From Rhizobium sp. 007 (GTDB taxonomy: Bacteria; Pseudomonadota; Alphaproteobacteria; Rhizobiales; Rhizobiaceae): DNA of 64,000 bases. The DNA is taken from the NCBI RefSeq assembly GCF_015353075.1, contig NZ_CP064191.1:1-64000 (forward strand), in the 5' to 3' direction. Below are positions 18,059 to 26,299 of this stretch, in pieces (within the stretch, counting starts at the first letter, position 1; the number at the start of each line of letters is the position of its first letter). The notes beneath the pieces are model-generated. The model was not told where the DNA came from, did no database searches, and worked only from the letters and a program-made list of their open reading frames with translations. The position numbers and the translations under genes are program-made.

Positions 18059-18795
18059 CGCGAGGCCTCCTGTTCGAAGATCTCCTCGATGAGGAAGAGG
18101 TGGGTTTCGAGGCAGTCAACGCCGGGCACCCACAGGTTTGCACCAGAGCGATGACGCGACCAGCGCTGAAAGATCCTGCCCTCGATCGGCTGCTCGACCT
18201 GCGTCTGCGGAATTTCGCGGCCATCGACTCGGGCAAGCTTCGGGTAGACGTAGAGCATGTCGAGCGGAGTCATGGGGTAGCCCTGTTCGATGCGGATCGC
18301 GAGCGACACGCTCTTGTGGTTGAAGCACGAGGGGACCGGGAAATCATGGAGAATTGCCCAGGTCGAGCCATCCCTGACGATATCGAAACGATGGCCATAA
18401 GCCTCCAGGAAAGCCATATCGGCGTCCAGGAGCGGCGCATCGCGCCGCCCCTGAACTTCACCGTCGGTCTGTTCCTTGCGGATCGCACGGAACTTTTCAG
18501 TGCCCGGATGACGAAGGTCGATCTTCTGGTCGAGATCAACCTTCTGCGGCTTGTGGCCGGCGAGCTTTACGCGGAGCGTATAGTTTTCCGGCGGCGTCAG
18601 GCCGGCGAGGACCAGGACCTCGCGGCCGGTGATGTACGGCTTGTCCCAGACGAACGACTTGTCGTTGATCTTAAAGCGGTAAGCCTTCGCCAGAGGAGGG
18701 CGCTTGCCTTCCTTCGCGTAAGCTTCCAGTTCGGCGATCTCGTCAAGGACTTCTTCGATGGGGGAGGCCGCGCCTTCATTTCCAATGCTGTTCAT
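18055..18795 (-). CDS. Multiubiquitin domain-E2 fusion, Ubl operon I
   Basis: From ATG 18795, with GAGG upstream, the product has 246 residues. Residues about 35-105 match the bacterial multiubiquitin (PF14452-like) fold: YRFKINDKSFVWDKPYITG, EVLVLAGLTPPENYTLRVK and a downstream VDLDQKIDLRHPGTEKFRA. The remainder resembles the Prok-E2_E family: DADMAFLEAYGHRFDIV, YPMTPLDMLYVYPKL and RWSRHRSGANLWVPGVDCLE. Such a fusion makes the modifier and the conjugating enzyme one chain. No Cys aligns with the one in operon II's E2 (LDCFWAD); Cys at PSCF or VDCLE could serve instead, which is open. ATG 18858 is an alternative start. Confidence 0.82.
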   Translation of the reverse strand: MNSIGNEGAASPIEEVLDEIAELEAYAKEGKRPPLAKAYRFKINDKSFVWDKPYITGREVLVLAGLTPPENYTLRVKLAGHKPQKVDLDQKIDLRHPGTEKFRAIRKEQTDGEVQGRRDAPLLDADMAFLEAYGHRFDIVRDGSTWAILHDFPVPSCFNHKSVSLAIRIEQGYPMTPLDMLYVYPKLARVDGREIPQTQVEQPIEGRIFQRWSRHRSGANLWVPGVDCLETHLFLIEEIFEQEASR

Positions 18796-18879
18796 TTCTA
18801 ACCTCGTGGGTTTGGTTGTGCTGACCAATCCACCGCGGCTGGTCAGTGGCTGCATCATCTGCGAAGCGTGCTAAGTATG

Positions 18880-18944
18880 TCAAGCAAAAAAATAGCATGC
18901 TTGAGAAAATTAGCACGCGACACGCATGCTTGACTTATCAAGCA
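18880..18944. promoter_or_regulatory. Repeated operator between Ubl operon I and XRE regulator
   Basis: Four copies of the half-site TCAAGCA/TGCTTGA lie between the divergent genes: 18880-18886, 18898-18904, 18927-18933 and 18938-18944. The last two form TGCTTGACTTATCAAGCA, a perfect palindrome with a 4-base spacer. This is the expected binding site for the XRE protein encoded at 19024, controlling both directions. Confidence 0.72.
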
Positions 18945-19023
18945 GGCGGGGTAAAATGCTTTGCGCCGCGAAATCCATGGGCAGCGCTGGCGCCACAAGC
19001 GCTGCCATTGAAAGAGGAGAGTC

Positions 19024-19368
19024 GTGAAAGTCACCCTTGGAGAATATCTCGGGTCAATCCGCACAGATAGAAAGCTTACTCTTCGCGGAGTCGAAGAGGC
19101 GACAAACAAAGAAGTCTCAAATGCTTATCTAAGTCAGATTGAGAACGGAAAAATTCAGAAGCCGTCCCCAAACATACTTTATGCCCTCGCGAACCTTTAT
19201 GGCGTGGACTACGACAAACTGATGGAGTTGGCAGGTTACATTACGACGACGCGTACCGATGTTGAGCGCCATGGGAGGGCGGCGACTTTCGCTGAATTAC
19301 ACTTAACGCAAGCCGAGGAATCCGAACTGCTCAAGTACCTTGGTTATTTGCGTTCGAAGAAGGATTGA
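19024..19368 (+). CDS. XRE-family HTH regulator, divergent from Ubl operon I
   Basis: The 114-residue protein carries a lambda-repressor-like helix-turn-helix: TLGEYLGSIRTDRKLTLRGV, then NAYLSQIENGKIQKPSPN and ILYALANLYGVDYDKLMELA. The GTG start follows AGGAG. It lies immediately upstream of an ImmA/IrrE metallopeptidase gene, the pairing seen in phage ImmR/ImmA and in CapH/CapP regulators of CBASS, where the peptidase cleaves the repressor after DNA damage. The repeated operator lies 80 bases upstream of its start, between it and the Ubl operon. Confidence 0.88.
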   Translation: MKVTLGEYLGSIRTDRKLTLRGVEEATNKEVSNAYLSQIENGKIQKPSPNILYALANLYGVDYDKLMELAGYITTTRTDVERHGRAATFAELHLTQAEESELLKYLGYLRSKKD

Positions 19369-19372
19369 TCAA

Positions 19373-20332
19373 TTGAAGCTTGACGACAGTTCGCTCACTC
19401 CGAGCGAGTATGCAGCAATCCATCGCGCGGCGACCGATCTGTTGAACAAGGCAAGCGCATGGGACCGGCTACCTACGCCGGTCCCCGATTTGCTAGGCGC
19501 CGCGACACTTCGCGTCGCACCGATGAGCGCGTTCGATCCCCGTGCGCTTCTGCGTCATGCTCGCGAGTTTGGCGCGCGCGCCGCAAACCTTGTTAAATCG
19601 GCGATCGAAAAGGTGAGGGGGATTTTCGATGTTCACGAAGACCTCATCCATGTCGATACAACGGTCGCAGAATCTAAGCAGAATTTTCTGAAACTTCATG
19701 AGGCGGGCCATAAACACATCCCGCACCAGTCTGGGCTATTCAAGTGGATCCAGGATTGCGACAAGTCGCTGTCGCCTGATGTTTCAGATCAGTTCGAACG
19801 TGAGGCTAACATCTTCGCTTCGGTTGTCTTGTTTCAAGATGGGCGATTCGCAGAGATGGCAGCCGACAGCGCTTTTAGTATCAAAGTGCCACTGGCCTTG
19901 AGCAAAAAATTCGGTGCGTCTGCCTACGCTTCCATGAGGGAGTATGTCAGGCGGAACGATCGGGCCTGCGCGGTGATTGTCCTCAATCCCGTTGAAATAT
20001 GCCCTGTTCTCGGAATGCGTTCCGAATTGCGTCGCGTCGAGCTTTCGCCGCTTTTCCAGAAGCGTTTTGGTGAGTTGAAATTGCCTGAACATGTTGATCG
20101 GTTGAGCCCGCTTGCGGAGTTCATACCACTTGCAGGCCGACGCATGTCGCGCCCTGGAACACTACGACTTGAAGATAAGAACGGCGATGTCGTTGAATTC
20201 ATCGCCGAGGGATTTGGAACGCCTTTTAATAGTTTCATCCTCATTCACGCGACGGCAGAGTTGAAGAAATCAATCGTTGTGCCTTTTCCCTCCAGTCGGA
20301 TCGTGCGCATTGTGGGGCAGCAAAAGTTCTGA
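19373..20332 (+). CDS. ImmA/IrrE-family metallopeptidase
   Basis: The 319-residue product contains KLHEAGHKHIPHQ, the HExxH zinc motif, and downstream FEREANIFASVVLF with the third ligand Glu, as in ImmA/IrrE peptidases. The start is uncertain: no ATG precedes the domain, and TTG 19373 with AAGGA upstream is the best candidate; the frame is open from 19340 inside the XRE gene. The C-terminal 130 residues (LRLEDKNGDVVEFIAEGFGT) may be a sensor part. By analogy with CapP and ImmA it should cleave the neighbouring XRE repressor and release Ubl operon I; this is inference. Confidence 0.82.
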   Translation: MKLDDSSLTPSEYAAIHRAATDLLNKASAWDRLPTPVPDLLGAATLRVAPMSAFDPRALLRHAREFGARAANLVKSAIEKVRGIFDVHEDLIHVDTTVAESKQNFLKLHEAGHKHIPHQSGLFKWIQDCDKSLSPDVSDQFEREANIFASVVLFQDGRFAEMAADSAFSIKVPLALSKKFGASAYASMREYVRRNDRACAVIVLNPVEICPVLGMRSELRRVELSPLFQKRFGELKLPEHVDRLSPLAEFIPLAGRRMSRPGTLRLEDKNGDVVEFIAEGFGTPFNSFILIHATAELKKSIVVPFPSSRIVRIVGQQKF

Positions 20333-20439
20333 AGGATCCGCCCCGATCGCGGAGAGCTGGACTTTCTCAAAGCGTTTACTGACCAAACTCGGCAGCCCGA
20401 ACCAATGAGGCGCCGATCAGTTGAACAGGTTCTATCGTT

Positions 20440-21297
20440 ATGACCTACAGAGTGCCGGAATGGTCGGAAATACGTGCAAAAGGAAAGGCTCTAGCCAGCG
20501 AGCATCCGGATGATAAGTTTATGACAACCGTCCTTGAGGGCGCCTTTCTAGTAGGAGAGAGTGAAAATCCGATCCGGGGCAACCTATGTGCGGCAGCCAT
20601 GCGTGAGCTCACAGGCCATGTGCTTCATTCAATGGCTCCCGATCAACGGGTGACAGCCTGTTGCTGGTACGAGCTCGTCAAAGATACTAAAGGCCCGACG
20701 CGCAGGCAGCGGGTTACCTACATTATTCAAGGCGCTTTGCCGGCAGACTTTGTGGAAAAGGTTCTGAAACTAGACCTTAGCAAGATAGCTCGACCACTGC
20801 TGGCGACAATCGAAAGGCTCAACCGTTCGACGCATGTGCGAGAAGAAACCATCCTCGACGACGACGAGGAGATACGCGTGCTGGTGGATGACTCCCTTGA
20901 CGGCCTGCTGGATATCTACGACGCAGCTCGAACTTGCCGAGAAGAAGTGCATCGCTCGTTGAGGACGGAGGTCTTCGACGCTGTTCTGGACACACTACTG
21001 TCGGAGACCTTGCAGGATCTCGATGAGCTATCGACACATACCTCCGTTGATGGACATGACATCAACGACTACACGATGACTTTCGTTGATGACGAATTCA
21101 TAGAACTGGCCGTCGATGGAACTGTTTACGTCGAGCTGCAATACGGCTCCGGATCGGATCTCCGAAATGACATGGGCGTCGTCCTCTCAGACTCGTATCC
21201 GTATACCGCAACGATGAATGCACGAGTGATCGAGCCACAGCGCATAATTCGAGAAAGCGTCGTCATCTCCGTCGATAATAGCGCGTTCTATGAATGA
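20440..21297 (+). CDS. Conserved hypothetical protein downstream of ImmA
   Basis: The 285-residue protein was not recognised. Its first half is helical (FMTTVLEGAFLVGESENPIR, MRELTGHVLHSMAPDQRV), followed by a C-rich and aromatic segment (TACCWYELV), helical middle and a beta-rich C-terminus (DGTVYVELQYGSGSDLRNDM) ending in acidic and aromatic residues. It follows the ImmA gene by about 100 bases in the same direction and may be the last gene of the island. A nuclease-associated role is possible in such contexts, but no catalytic motif is evident. Confidence 0.55.
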   Translation: MTYRVPEWSEIRAKGKALASEHPDDKFMTTVLEGAFLVGESENPIRGNLCAAAMRELTGHVLHSMAPDQRVTACCWYELVKDTKGPTRRQRVTYIIQGALPADFVEKVLKLDLSKIARPLLATIERLNRSTHVREETILDDDEEIRVLVDDSLDGLLDIYDAARTCREEVHRSLRTEVFDAVLDTLLSETLQDLDELSTHTSVDGHDINDYTMTFVDDEFIELAVDGTVYVELQYGSGSDLRNDMGVVLSDSYPYTATMNARVIEPQRIIRESVVISVDNSAFYE

Positions 21298-21608
21298 TCG
21301 GTTCCTGCCGCTAGCTACGAAGTCCACGATGAAAATCGCGGTCTCGCCGTGTCTTCTCGGAACTTGTCCCAAACGCCGCGCGGCGTTGCGTGCTATCATG
21401 TCCGGAAATCTTTGCGACATGGCCGATGAACGCTAAAGATCCCGACAGCGGAGCTATGGCTGAAACTGGGTGATGACGGTTTGAGAAGGGCGGCGTATCG
21501 AGGCGGGTGATGAAGCCTGCCAGAACCTCTCAAGGAGAGCGATACGCCATGAACGAGACTATCAACATTGTTCGCCTTCGTCAGCCCGGTTTTACACGTA
21601 TCCTGCGC
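21298..21608. other. Intergenic stretch with 5' end of an IS256-type transposase
   Basis: The left part holds nothing recognisable. From 21550 the plus strand reads MNETINIVRLRQPG, the usual beginning of a rhizobial IS256/mutator transposase, after which the frame runs into the truncated virD4. The gene fragment is about 45 bases long and marks an insertion or deletion junction. Confidence 0.5.
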
Positions 21609-22160
21609 CTACCCGGAGGTGAGTTCAAAAAGCTCGCCCTTAACGTCGAGGGCTATCACTGAGCCATTGAACGTAAGTAGCGTTGGAATGACAATGCCCA
21701 CGCCTTTTCCCGCGCGCGTCGGCGCAACGACGAGGCTGTGAGGCTGCTCGCTATTAGTCAGGTAATAGTCAGACCAAAAACGAGCACTCGTCTTCCCAAA
21801 CACTGGACCACTGATGCGATTGTACCGCTGAAGATAACCCGCACGCCGCATTTCATCCACGCGAGCCCAGCGCGCGGTGCCGTGATGTTGCCGATTGCGT
21901 CCGGGCATCATCTGCTGCATTAGCAGAATGGTTCCCGACGTTAAGACGACGACAGCCAAACCCCGGTAGAAGAAGAGGGTTGTGTAGCCCAGATAGAAAG
22001 GCGTCTCATACCAAAACGCGAGGATGTCAAACGTCATCAAAGCCCTTCCGTCAAAACCGTAACGGAATGTTGAGTACAAGCTCGCCCCACAAAAACCTGC
22101 AGCCAGTGAACACACGATGCTCACAGCTATTCTTAAAGGCCTAGTTTCGTTTGAAATCAT
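21609..22160 (-). pseudogene. virD4: virD4 (type IV coupling protein), 3' truncated
   Basis: The 183 residues match the N-terminus of VirD4/TraG coupling proteins: two hydrophobic segments (IAVSIVCSLAAGFCGASLY and LGYTTLFFYRGLAVVVLTSG), then HGTARWARVDEMRRAGY, HSLVVAPTRAGKGVGIVIP (Walker A) and VIALDVKGELFEL. It then ends at an IS256 fragment junction, while intact VirD4 is about 650 residues, so Walker B and the rest are lost. The coupling protein recruits VirF-type effectors to the VirB channel. Its presence beside a VirF-like gene fits the symbiosis-island arrangement in Mesorhizobium loti. Confidence 0.88.
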
Positions 22161-22688
22161 CAGTCTATCGTATCGTTCGATTGGTAGTAGAATGCCGCGG
22201 TCCTCACGGCATAGAACCCGTCATCAGGCGATGTTGCCACTCGTTAGCGGCGGCACCCAGAGAGCGGAAGATCCGGACCTGGCTGAGATACGCAATATCC
22301 AGAAATGGACTAAAACGCTACGCCGCGAATTATAATCAAGTTAAAAAGAGTATATTTATTGTTACAGGTTCAATCGGATTAAAACACCTTTGTAACTTAC
22401 CGAGGTTGCGGGCACTCGTCGTCTCGTTATCGATGACGTGAGTTGATGATCGCCGCGGCGTTGCGAACGCTTGAGATACGAGGGTGTTGGAAGCCTCAGC
22501 GCGCCGTGGTGACAGGTTGTTCCGGCCAAGCAGAAGCTAAATCGCGGCTTGACCAAGCATGACGCCAAAGAAGACCGCAGTGCGCAAGCCGTATTGTTGC
22601 CAGATGCCGCGAAAGCGGCTTCGTTCAATTGCACAAGATGCTTCCCACTTCAAAGGATGAGCTCTGGAGCTGGAGAGGCCTCTCCAGC
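22161..22688. promoter_or_regulatory. Intergenic region between virD4 remnant and virF-like gene
   Basis: No supported gene. At 22624-22634 the plus strand has TTCAATTGCAC, which keeps the CAATTG core of Agrobacterium vir boxes and could be a second VirG site about 55 bases upstream of the better vir box. The rest appears to be decayed sequence. Confidence 0.35.
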
Positions 22689-22701
22689 TTACAAATGTAA
22701 C
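22689..22701 (+). promoter_or_regulatory. vir box upstream of virF-like gene
   Basis: TTACAAATGTAAC matches the VirG-binding vir box (TTNCAATTGNAAY) with one mismatch and lies 72 bases before the ATG. The same sequence block, ACAAATG[T/A]AACGC, occurs upstream of two other effector-type genes in this window (27160-27172 and 63663-63675). Confidence 0.78.
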
Positions 22702-22773
22702 GCAACGTTGGTTTGGCAGACCAGGCTTCGATGGTACGCTCGTAGGGTAAAGAAATAACTTCGGAGTCCGACC

Positions 22774-23670
22774 ATGGATCGCGATAGTAAACGGGTACGT
22801 GCAGCTGGAAGTTCATCCCGCGCCGCCGCTGGCGTCACACGACTAACTGACCTGCCGACAGACGCACTTTCAGAAGTGGCGAAAGGTCTAACCCCCGAAA
22901 ACCCGCGCGAAGCGGCAATCAATCTTGGCCAGTTTAAAATAGCGAACCTTGCGGTGCAAAAAGAGTTCGCGAGAGGCAACGCAGGGCAGTTTGAAGAGCG
23001 GCTCAATCGGCTCGGCACTTCATTTGCGACTTTGTCTGAGAAGGCGCTGCCCGAATTTCCGGACGATACTCCCGAGGCCAACTTTAATTTCGCACGCCGG
23101 CAAATTCCCGCGATCCAGCCACTATTAAAATTTTACGAGCCCAATGCGCAAACGGCAATAATCGACCACGCCATCTTCAACGTTAACAAATGGGACAAAG
23201 CCGCCGCGGTCGCCGAATTATCGACCAACCTAGGGGACCTTCATCATGATCATGATAGAAGGCGCATTGTTGATCGAGCGCTGACTTCTTTCGCGGACGA
23301 TGATCCAGAAGTTCGCGGCAACGGAGCCAGGGCCCTTGTAAGGGGACATGACCATTTGAACGCAGGCCACAAGGCGCAACTTGCCGCCATGTTTGACCAT
23401 ACCCCGGAGTTGGTCCCGCTTTATAACCAGATGATGAAAGAGCAGCAAGATTTGTCCCGCAGGCAGCCTGCACGGCCGCAAGGGTCAGTGGACAGGAGCA
23501 TCGACGCAATTGAGGTTCAGGTCCAAGCGCTCCCAGCAGGAGTCGGTTCATTGGAGCAAGCGAAGGCGATGCACGACGTCGCGAAATCCATCACTGAAAC
23601 CTTTGATCGCGCGCGTGCGGAATTCATTAGTTGCGGTAGAAGCAGGGAACGTTCAAGCTCCGGGCGATGA
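22774..23670 (+). CDS. VirF-like F-box type IV secretion effector (Msi061-like)
   Basis: The 298-residue protein resembles Agrobacterium VirF and Mesorhizobium Msi061. An F-box-like segment lies near residues 24-60: LTDLPTDALSEVAKGL followed by NPREAAINLGQFKIANLAV. The C-terminus reads RAEFISCGRSRERSSSGR, which fits the VirF-type translocation signal R-x7-R-x-R-x-R-x(n)-R exactly. In plant cells F-box effectors recruit Skp1 and direct ubiquitin-dependent degradation of host proteins. A vir box lies upstream, so expression should depend on VirA/VirG. The central part (residues 90-240) is helical and repeat-like (DDDPEVRGNGARALVRGHDH) and has no assigned function. Confidence 0.87.
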   Translation: MDRDSKRVRAAGSSSRAAAGVTRLTDLPTDALSEVAKGLTPENPREAAINLGQFKIANLAVQKEFARGNAGQFEERLNRLGTSFATLSEKALPEFPDDTPEANFNFARRQIPAIQPLLKFYEPNAQTAIIDHAIFNVNKWDKAAAVAELSTNLGDLHHDHDRRRIVDRALTSFADDDPEVRGNGARALVRGHDHLNAGHKAQLAAMFDHTPELVPLYNQMMKEQQDLSRRQPARPQGSVDRSIDAIEVQVQALPAGVGSLEQAKAMHDVAKSITETFDRARAEFISCGRSRERSSSGR

Positions 23671-23875
23671 GTTCATCGGGAGCTTGCAGCGCAGATAGCC
23701 AAGCTTGGATAACACGGAGCGCCCGATCACCCGATGGGCGCTTCCTGGAAGCTCTCTAGATGCCGTAATGGGCCGGCGTCTCATGAGTAGCCAGTTGGGT
23801 GGCTGTCCCTCAGAATGATGATGTTTTGGAACGAGGTCCGAGCGATCGGCCTCAAGCATCATGAGAGGAACAGCC

Positions 23876-24907
23876 ATGGAGTATTATGCAGGAATCGACG
23901 TCTCGCTGAAAGAGAGCAGCGTGTGCGTGGTCGACGCGACGGGCAAGTTGGTTCGCGAGGCCAAGGTGGGCAGCGAGCCAGAATGCCTGGTCGGGTATTT
24001 TGATCAACTGGACTTCCCGGTAGAGCGCATCGGCCTTGAAGCGGGTCCGTTGTCCCAATGGCTATACGCGGCTCTCGTTGCTGCGGGTCATGAGGTGGTT
24101 TTGCTGGAAACACGGCATGTGAAGGCGGCGCTTTCGGCGATGACGGTGAAGACTGACCGCAAGGATGCACGAGGGATTGCGCAACTTCTCCGCATGGGGT
24201 GGTATCGTCCGGTCCACGCCAAATCGTCGCCGGCCCAAGACACTCGGGCTCTATTGGTTGGCCGCAAGCTTCTGCAGTCCAAGCTGCTCGACGTCGAGCT
24301 CAGCATTCGAGGTATCCTGCGCGGCTATGGATTAAAGGTCGGCGAAGTGAGCCGAGGGCGTTTTGAGGCGCGCATCCGCGAACTGATTGCAGGGCATGCG
24401 ACATTATCGATGGTGATTGACGCGATGCTGACGGCGCGAGCAGCGCTGTGGAGCGAATTTACGAAGCTGCACCGCGAGATGCTCAGGATCGCCCGCGCCG
24501 ACAAAGTTTGCCAACGGCTGATGAGTGCGCCGGGTGTCGGTGCCTTGGTTGCGCTGACCTATCGCTCTGCAGTCGATGATCCTGCCCGGTTCGAAAAGTC
24601 CAGCACCGTGGGTGCCTACTTCGGGCTGACGCCGAAGAAATATCAATCCGGCGAAACCGATCGCGATGGCGGCGTGAGCAAGGTCGGCGACGCGATGGTG
24701 AGAACCGCATTGTTCGAGTCCGCGCACATAATGCTGACGCGGGCGTCGCGCTTTTCCAGTCTGAAGCGCTGGGCGCTCGATGTGGCCAGGCGTCGCGGGA
24801 TGAAGCGCGCGAAGGTTGCCCTTGCACGCAAACTCGGTGTCGTTCTTCACCGCATGTGGGTGGATGCGACGGAATTTCGCTGGAGCGCAAGCCCTATGGC
24901 GGCATGA
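23876..24907 (+). CDS. IS110-family transposase, apparently intact
   Basis: From ATG 23876 (GAGAGGAA upstream) the 343-residue product has the DEDD nuclease start EYYAGIDVSLKESSVCVVD, the LEAGPLSQWLYAALVAAGHEV and TVKTDRKDARGIAQLLR motifs, and the C-terminal Ser-containing Transposase_20 domain (MSAPGVGALVALTYRSAVDD and FGLTPKKYQSGETDRDGG). It is full length for IS110. IS110 elements move through a structured bridge RNA from the non-coding ends; the roughly 200 bases upstream (23671-23875) could contain this. It lies right after the virF-like gene. Confidence 0.93.
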   Translation: MEYYAGIDVSLKESSVCVVDATGKLVREAKVGSEPECLVGYFDQLDFPVERIGLEAGPLSQWLYAALVAAGHEVVLLETRHVKAALSAMTVKTDRKDARGIAQLLRMGWYRPVHAKSSPAQDTRALLVGRKLLQSKLLDVELSIRGILRGYGLKVGEVSRGRFEARIRELIAGHATLSMVIDAMLTARAALWSEFTKLHREMLRIARADKVCQRLMSAPGVGALVALTYRSAVDDPARFEKSSTVGAYFGLTPKKYQSGETDRDGGVSKVGDAMVRTALFESAHIMLTRASRFSSLKRWALDVARRRGMKRAKVALARKLGVVLHRMWVDATEFRWSASPMAA

Positions 24908-25135
24908 GGCGAAATATGTGATTGATGCAGTCAAGTACAAGGCTTGCATCTGATGAGGTCCCGTCGCTGGGACGCAGGCTTGGCAAGGTCGTGTGTAGTG
25001 CTGTGACCGCTTCGGCGAAGCACGCTTCCTAGATTGACCTGTCGGCTTGTTGATCTGATGGCATAGTGTGGCAGTCTTCGTGCTGACCACGGACAGAAGC
25101 ATGACCTCAGCGACGAGATAATCATTCAGAGGGAC

Positions 25136-25558
25136 TTGACGATCAAAGGCCCATTACAGAAGTTCGCCGCTTTCATGGAAGCCCGCAGCGCCGAGACCAT
25201 CACGACTGATCTGGCAATGGAGTGGGTCACCTCGATGGGTCGGCAGCCGAGTTGGTCCATCCGCCTGGCTGATGTGCGCTGCTTTGCCCAGCACCTCACT
25301 CATTTCGATCCTCTGACGGAAGTGCCACCAAGCGACGCTGTGCCGTCGGCACGGCGGACAAAGCCCTACATCTATAGCGACATCGAGATTCAGGCGCTTC
25401 TGGCGGCAGCACTGTCGCTACCGCCGGCCAACGCCCTGCGACGCTGGACATATCACTGCCTGTTCGGGCTGATAGCGGTGGCTGGACTGCGCCATTCCGA
25501 AGCGCTCGGCCTCCTCCGGGCCGACGTCGATCTCGACCAGGGCGTTCTGGCACTGTAG
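25136..25558 (+). pseudogene. Tyrosine recombinase/integrase fragment
   Basis: The 140 residues match the N-terminal and early catalytic part of a rhizobial tyrosine recombinase: ITTDLAMEWVTSMGRQPSWS, then TEVPPSDAVPSARRTKPYIY and GLIAVAGLRHSEALGLLR with the first catalytic Arg. The frame ends exactly at the boundary with an IS6-type end sequence at 25556, so the His and Tyr active-site residues are lost. The 5' end also seems shortened. It is a remnant, not a functional integrase. Confidence 0.8.
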
Positions 25559-25621
25559 CGTTAACCGAGCATCGATCAAAATGTGGGATCTGGCGGCATG
25601 ACCAGAGTTGCCCGTGATCAG
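25556..25621. repeat. 66-base IS6-type left-end fragment, repeated at 27327
   Basis: This segment (beginning with GCGTTAACCGAGCATCGATC) recurs almost unchanged at about 27327-27392, where it leads into the N-terminus of an IS6-type transposase. Here it stands alone and ends two other genes (integrase fragment on the left, resolvase on the right), indicating IS-mediated deletion. The copy at 27 kb reads out as MTRVARDPIYRRHRF, so the repeat includes the first codons of the transposase. Confidence 0.75.
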
Positions 25622-25983
25622 CGCTCTTTCATATTCGGCAAGCGTGCCAAACAGGTTGAACAGGAATGCGCCGTGCGAATTCGTCGTACCGATCGCTTCC
25701 GTCAAAGAGCGGAAGGCGACCCCGCGTGACTTCAGATCCTCAAGAATCCGATCGGGTGGGAGAGTGACCGGCCCAGACGGTCGAGCTTCCAAACGACCAG
25801 CACGTCACCTCCGCACAATTCTGCAAGGCAAGCCTTCAGCCCCGGCCGATCGTCGCGCGCGCCTGAAGCGCGATCCTGATGTAGGTGACGCTGATCGACC
25901 CCGGCTGCGAGCAGGGCGTCGCGCTGCAAGGCAACCGACGGGCGCTCATCACTACTTGATACCCGCATGTATCCGATCAACAT
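25622..25983 (-). pseudogene. Resolvase (TnpR-type) with one-base deletion, 3' truncated
   Basis: From ATG 25983 the sequence reads MLIGYMRVSSSDERPSVALQ and DVLVVWKLDRLGRSLSH, a serine resolvase. Near 25755 one base is missing, and the next part (ILEDLKSRGVAFRSLTEAIG, GAFLFNLFGTLAEYERALI) continues in another frame. The IS6-end fragment cuts it off before the DNA-binding domain. It is probably from a Tn3-type transposon. Confidence 0.85.
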
Positions 25984-26046
25984 ATACGACAAACCTCGAA
26001 TCAGGAGTTGTCGTACAGTCTCACATTCCGACAGGGTTAGTCGCAT

Positions 26047-26299
26047 AAAAATCCCCGGGCTGCCCCATCGATTTCAACCTGCCGAACCGTTACGCGGAAA
26101 TCACCTGTTTTCCGTCATGCCGAAAATCTGAAAATCTCTTATGGCGTCACCACACGAAACTGGTGGACCTGTCCGCCTTTTGTGAGATGCGCATTCTTGG
26201 GAGGACTTCTTTTAGTTCTTGCTGCCGGCATTTGGTCCAAAGGTTCGGACATGTCCGTACGACGGGGCCACCTGGGTCGTCCTACGCTTTGGAAGCCGA
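26047..26299. other. Spacer with no gene
   Basis: No supported coding sequence in these 253 bases between the resolvase remnant and the 3' end of the repeat-bearing effector gene. Confidence 0.5.
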
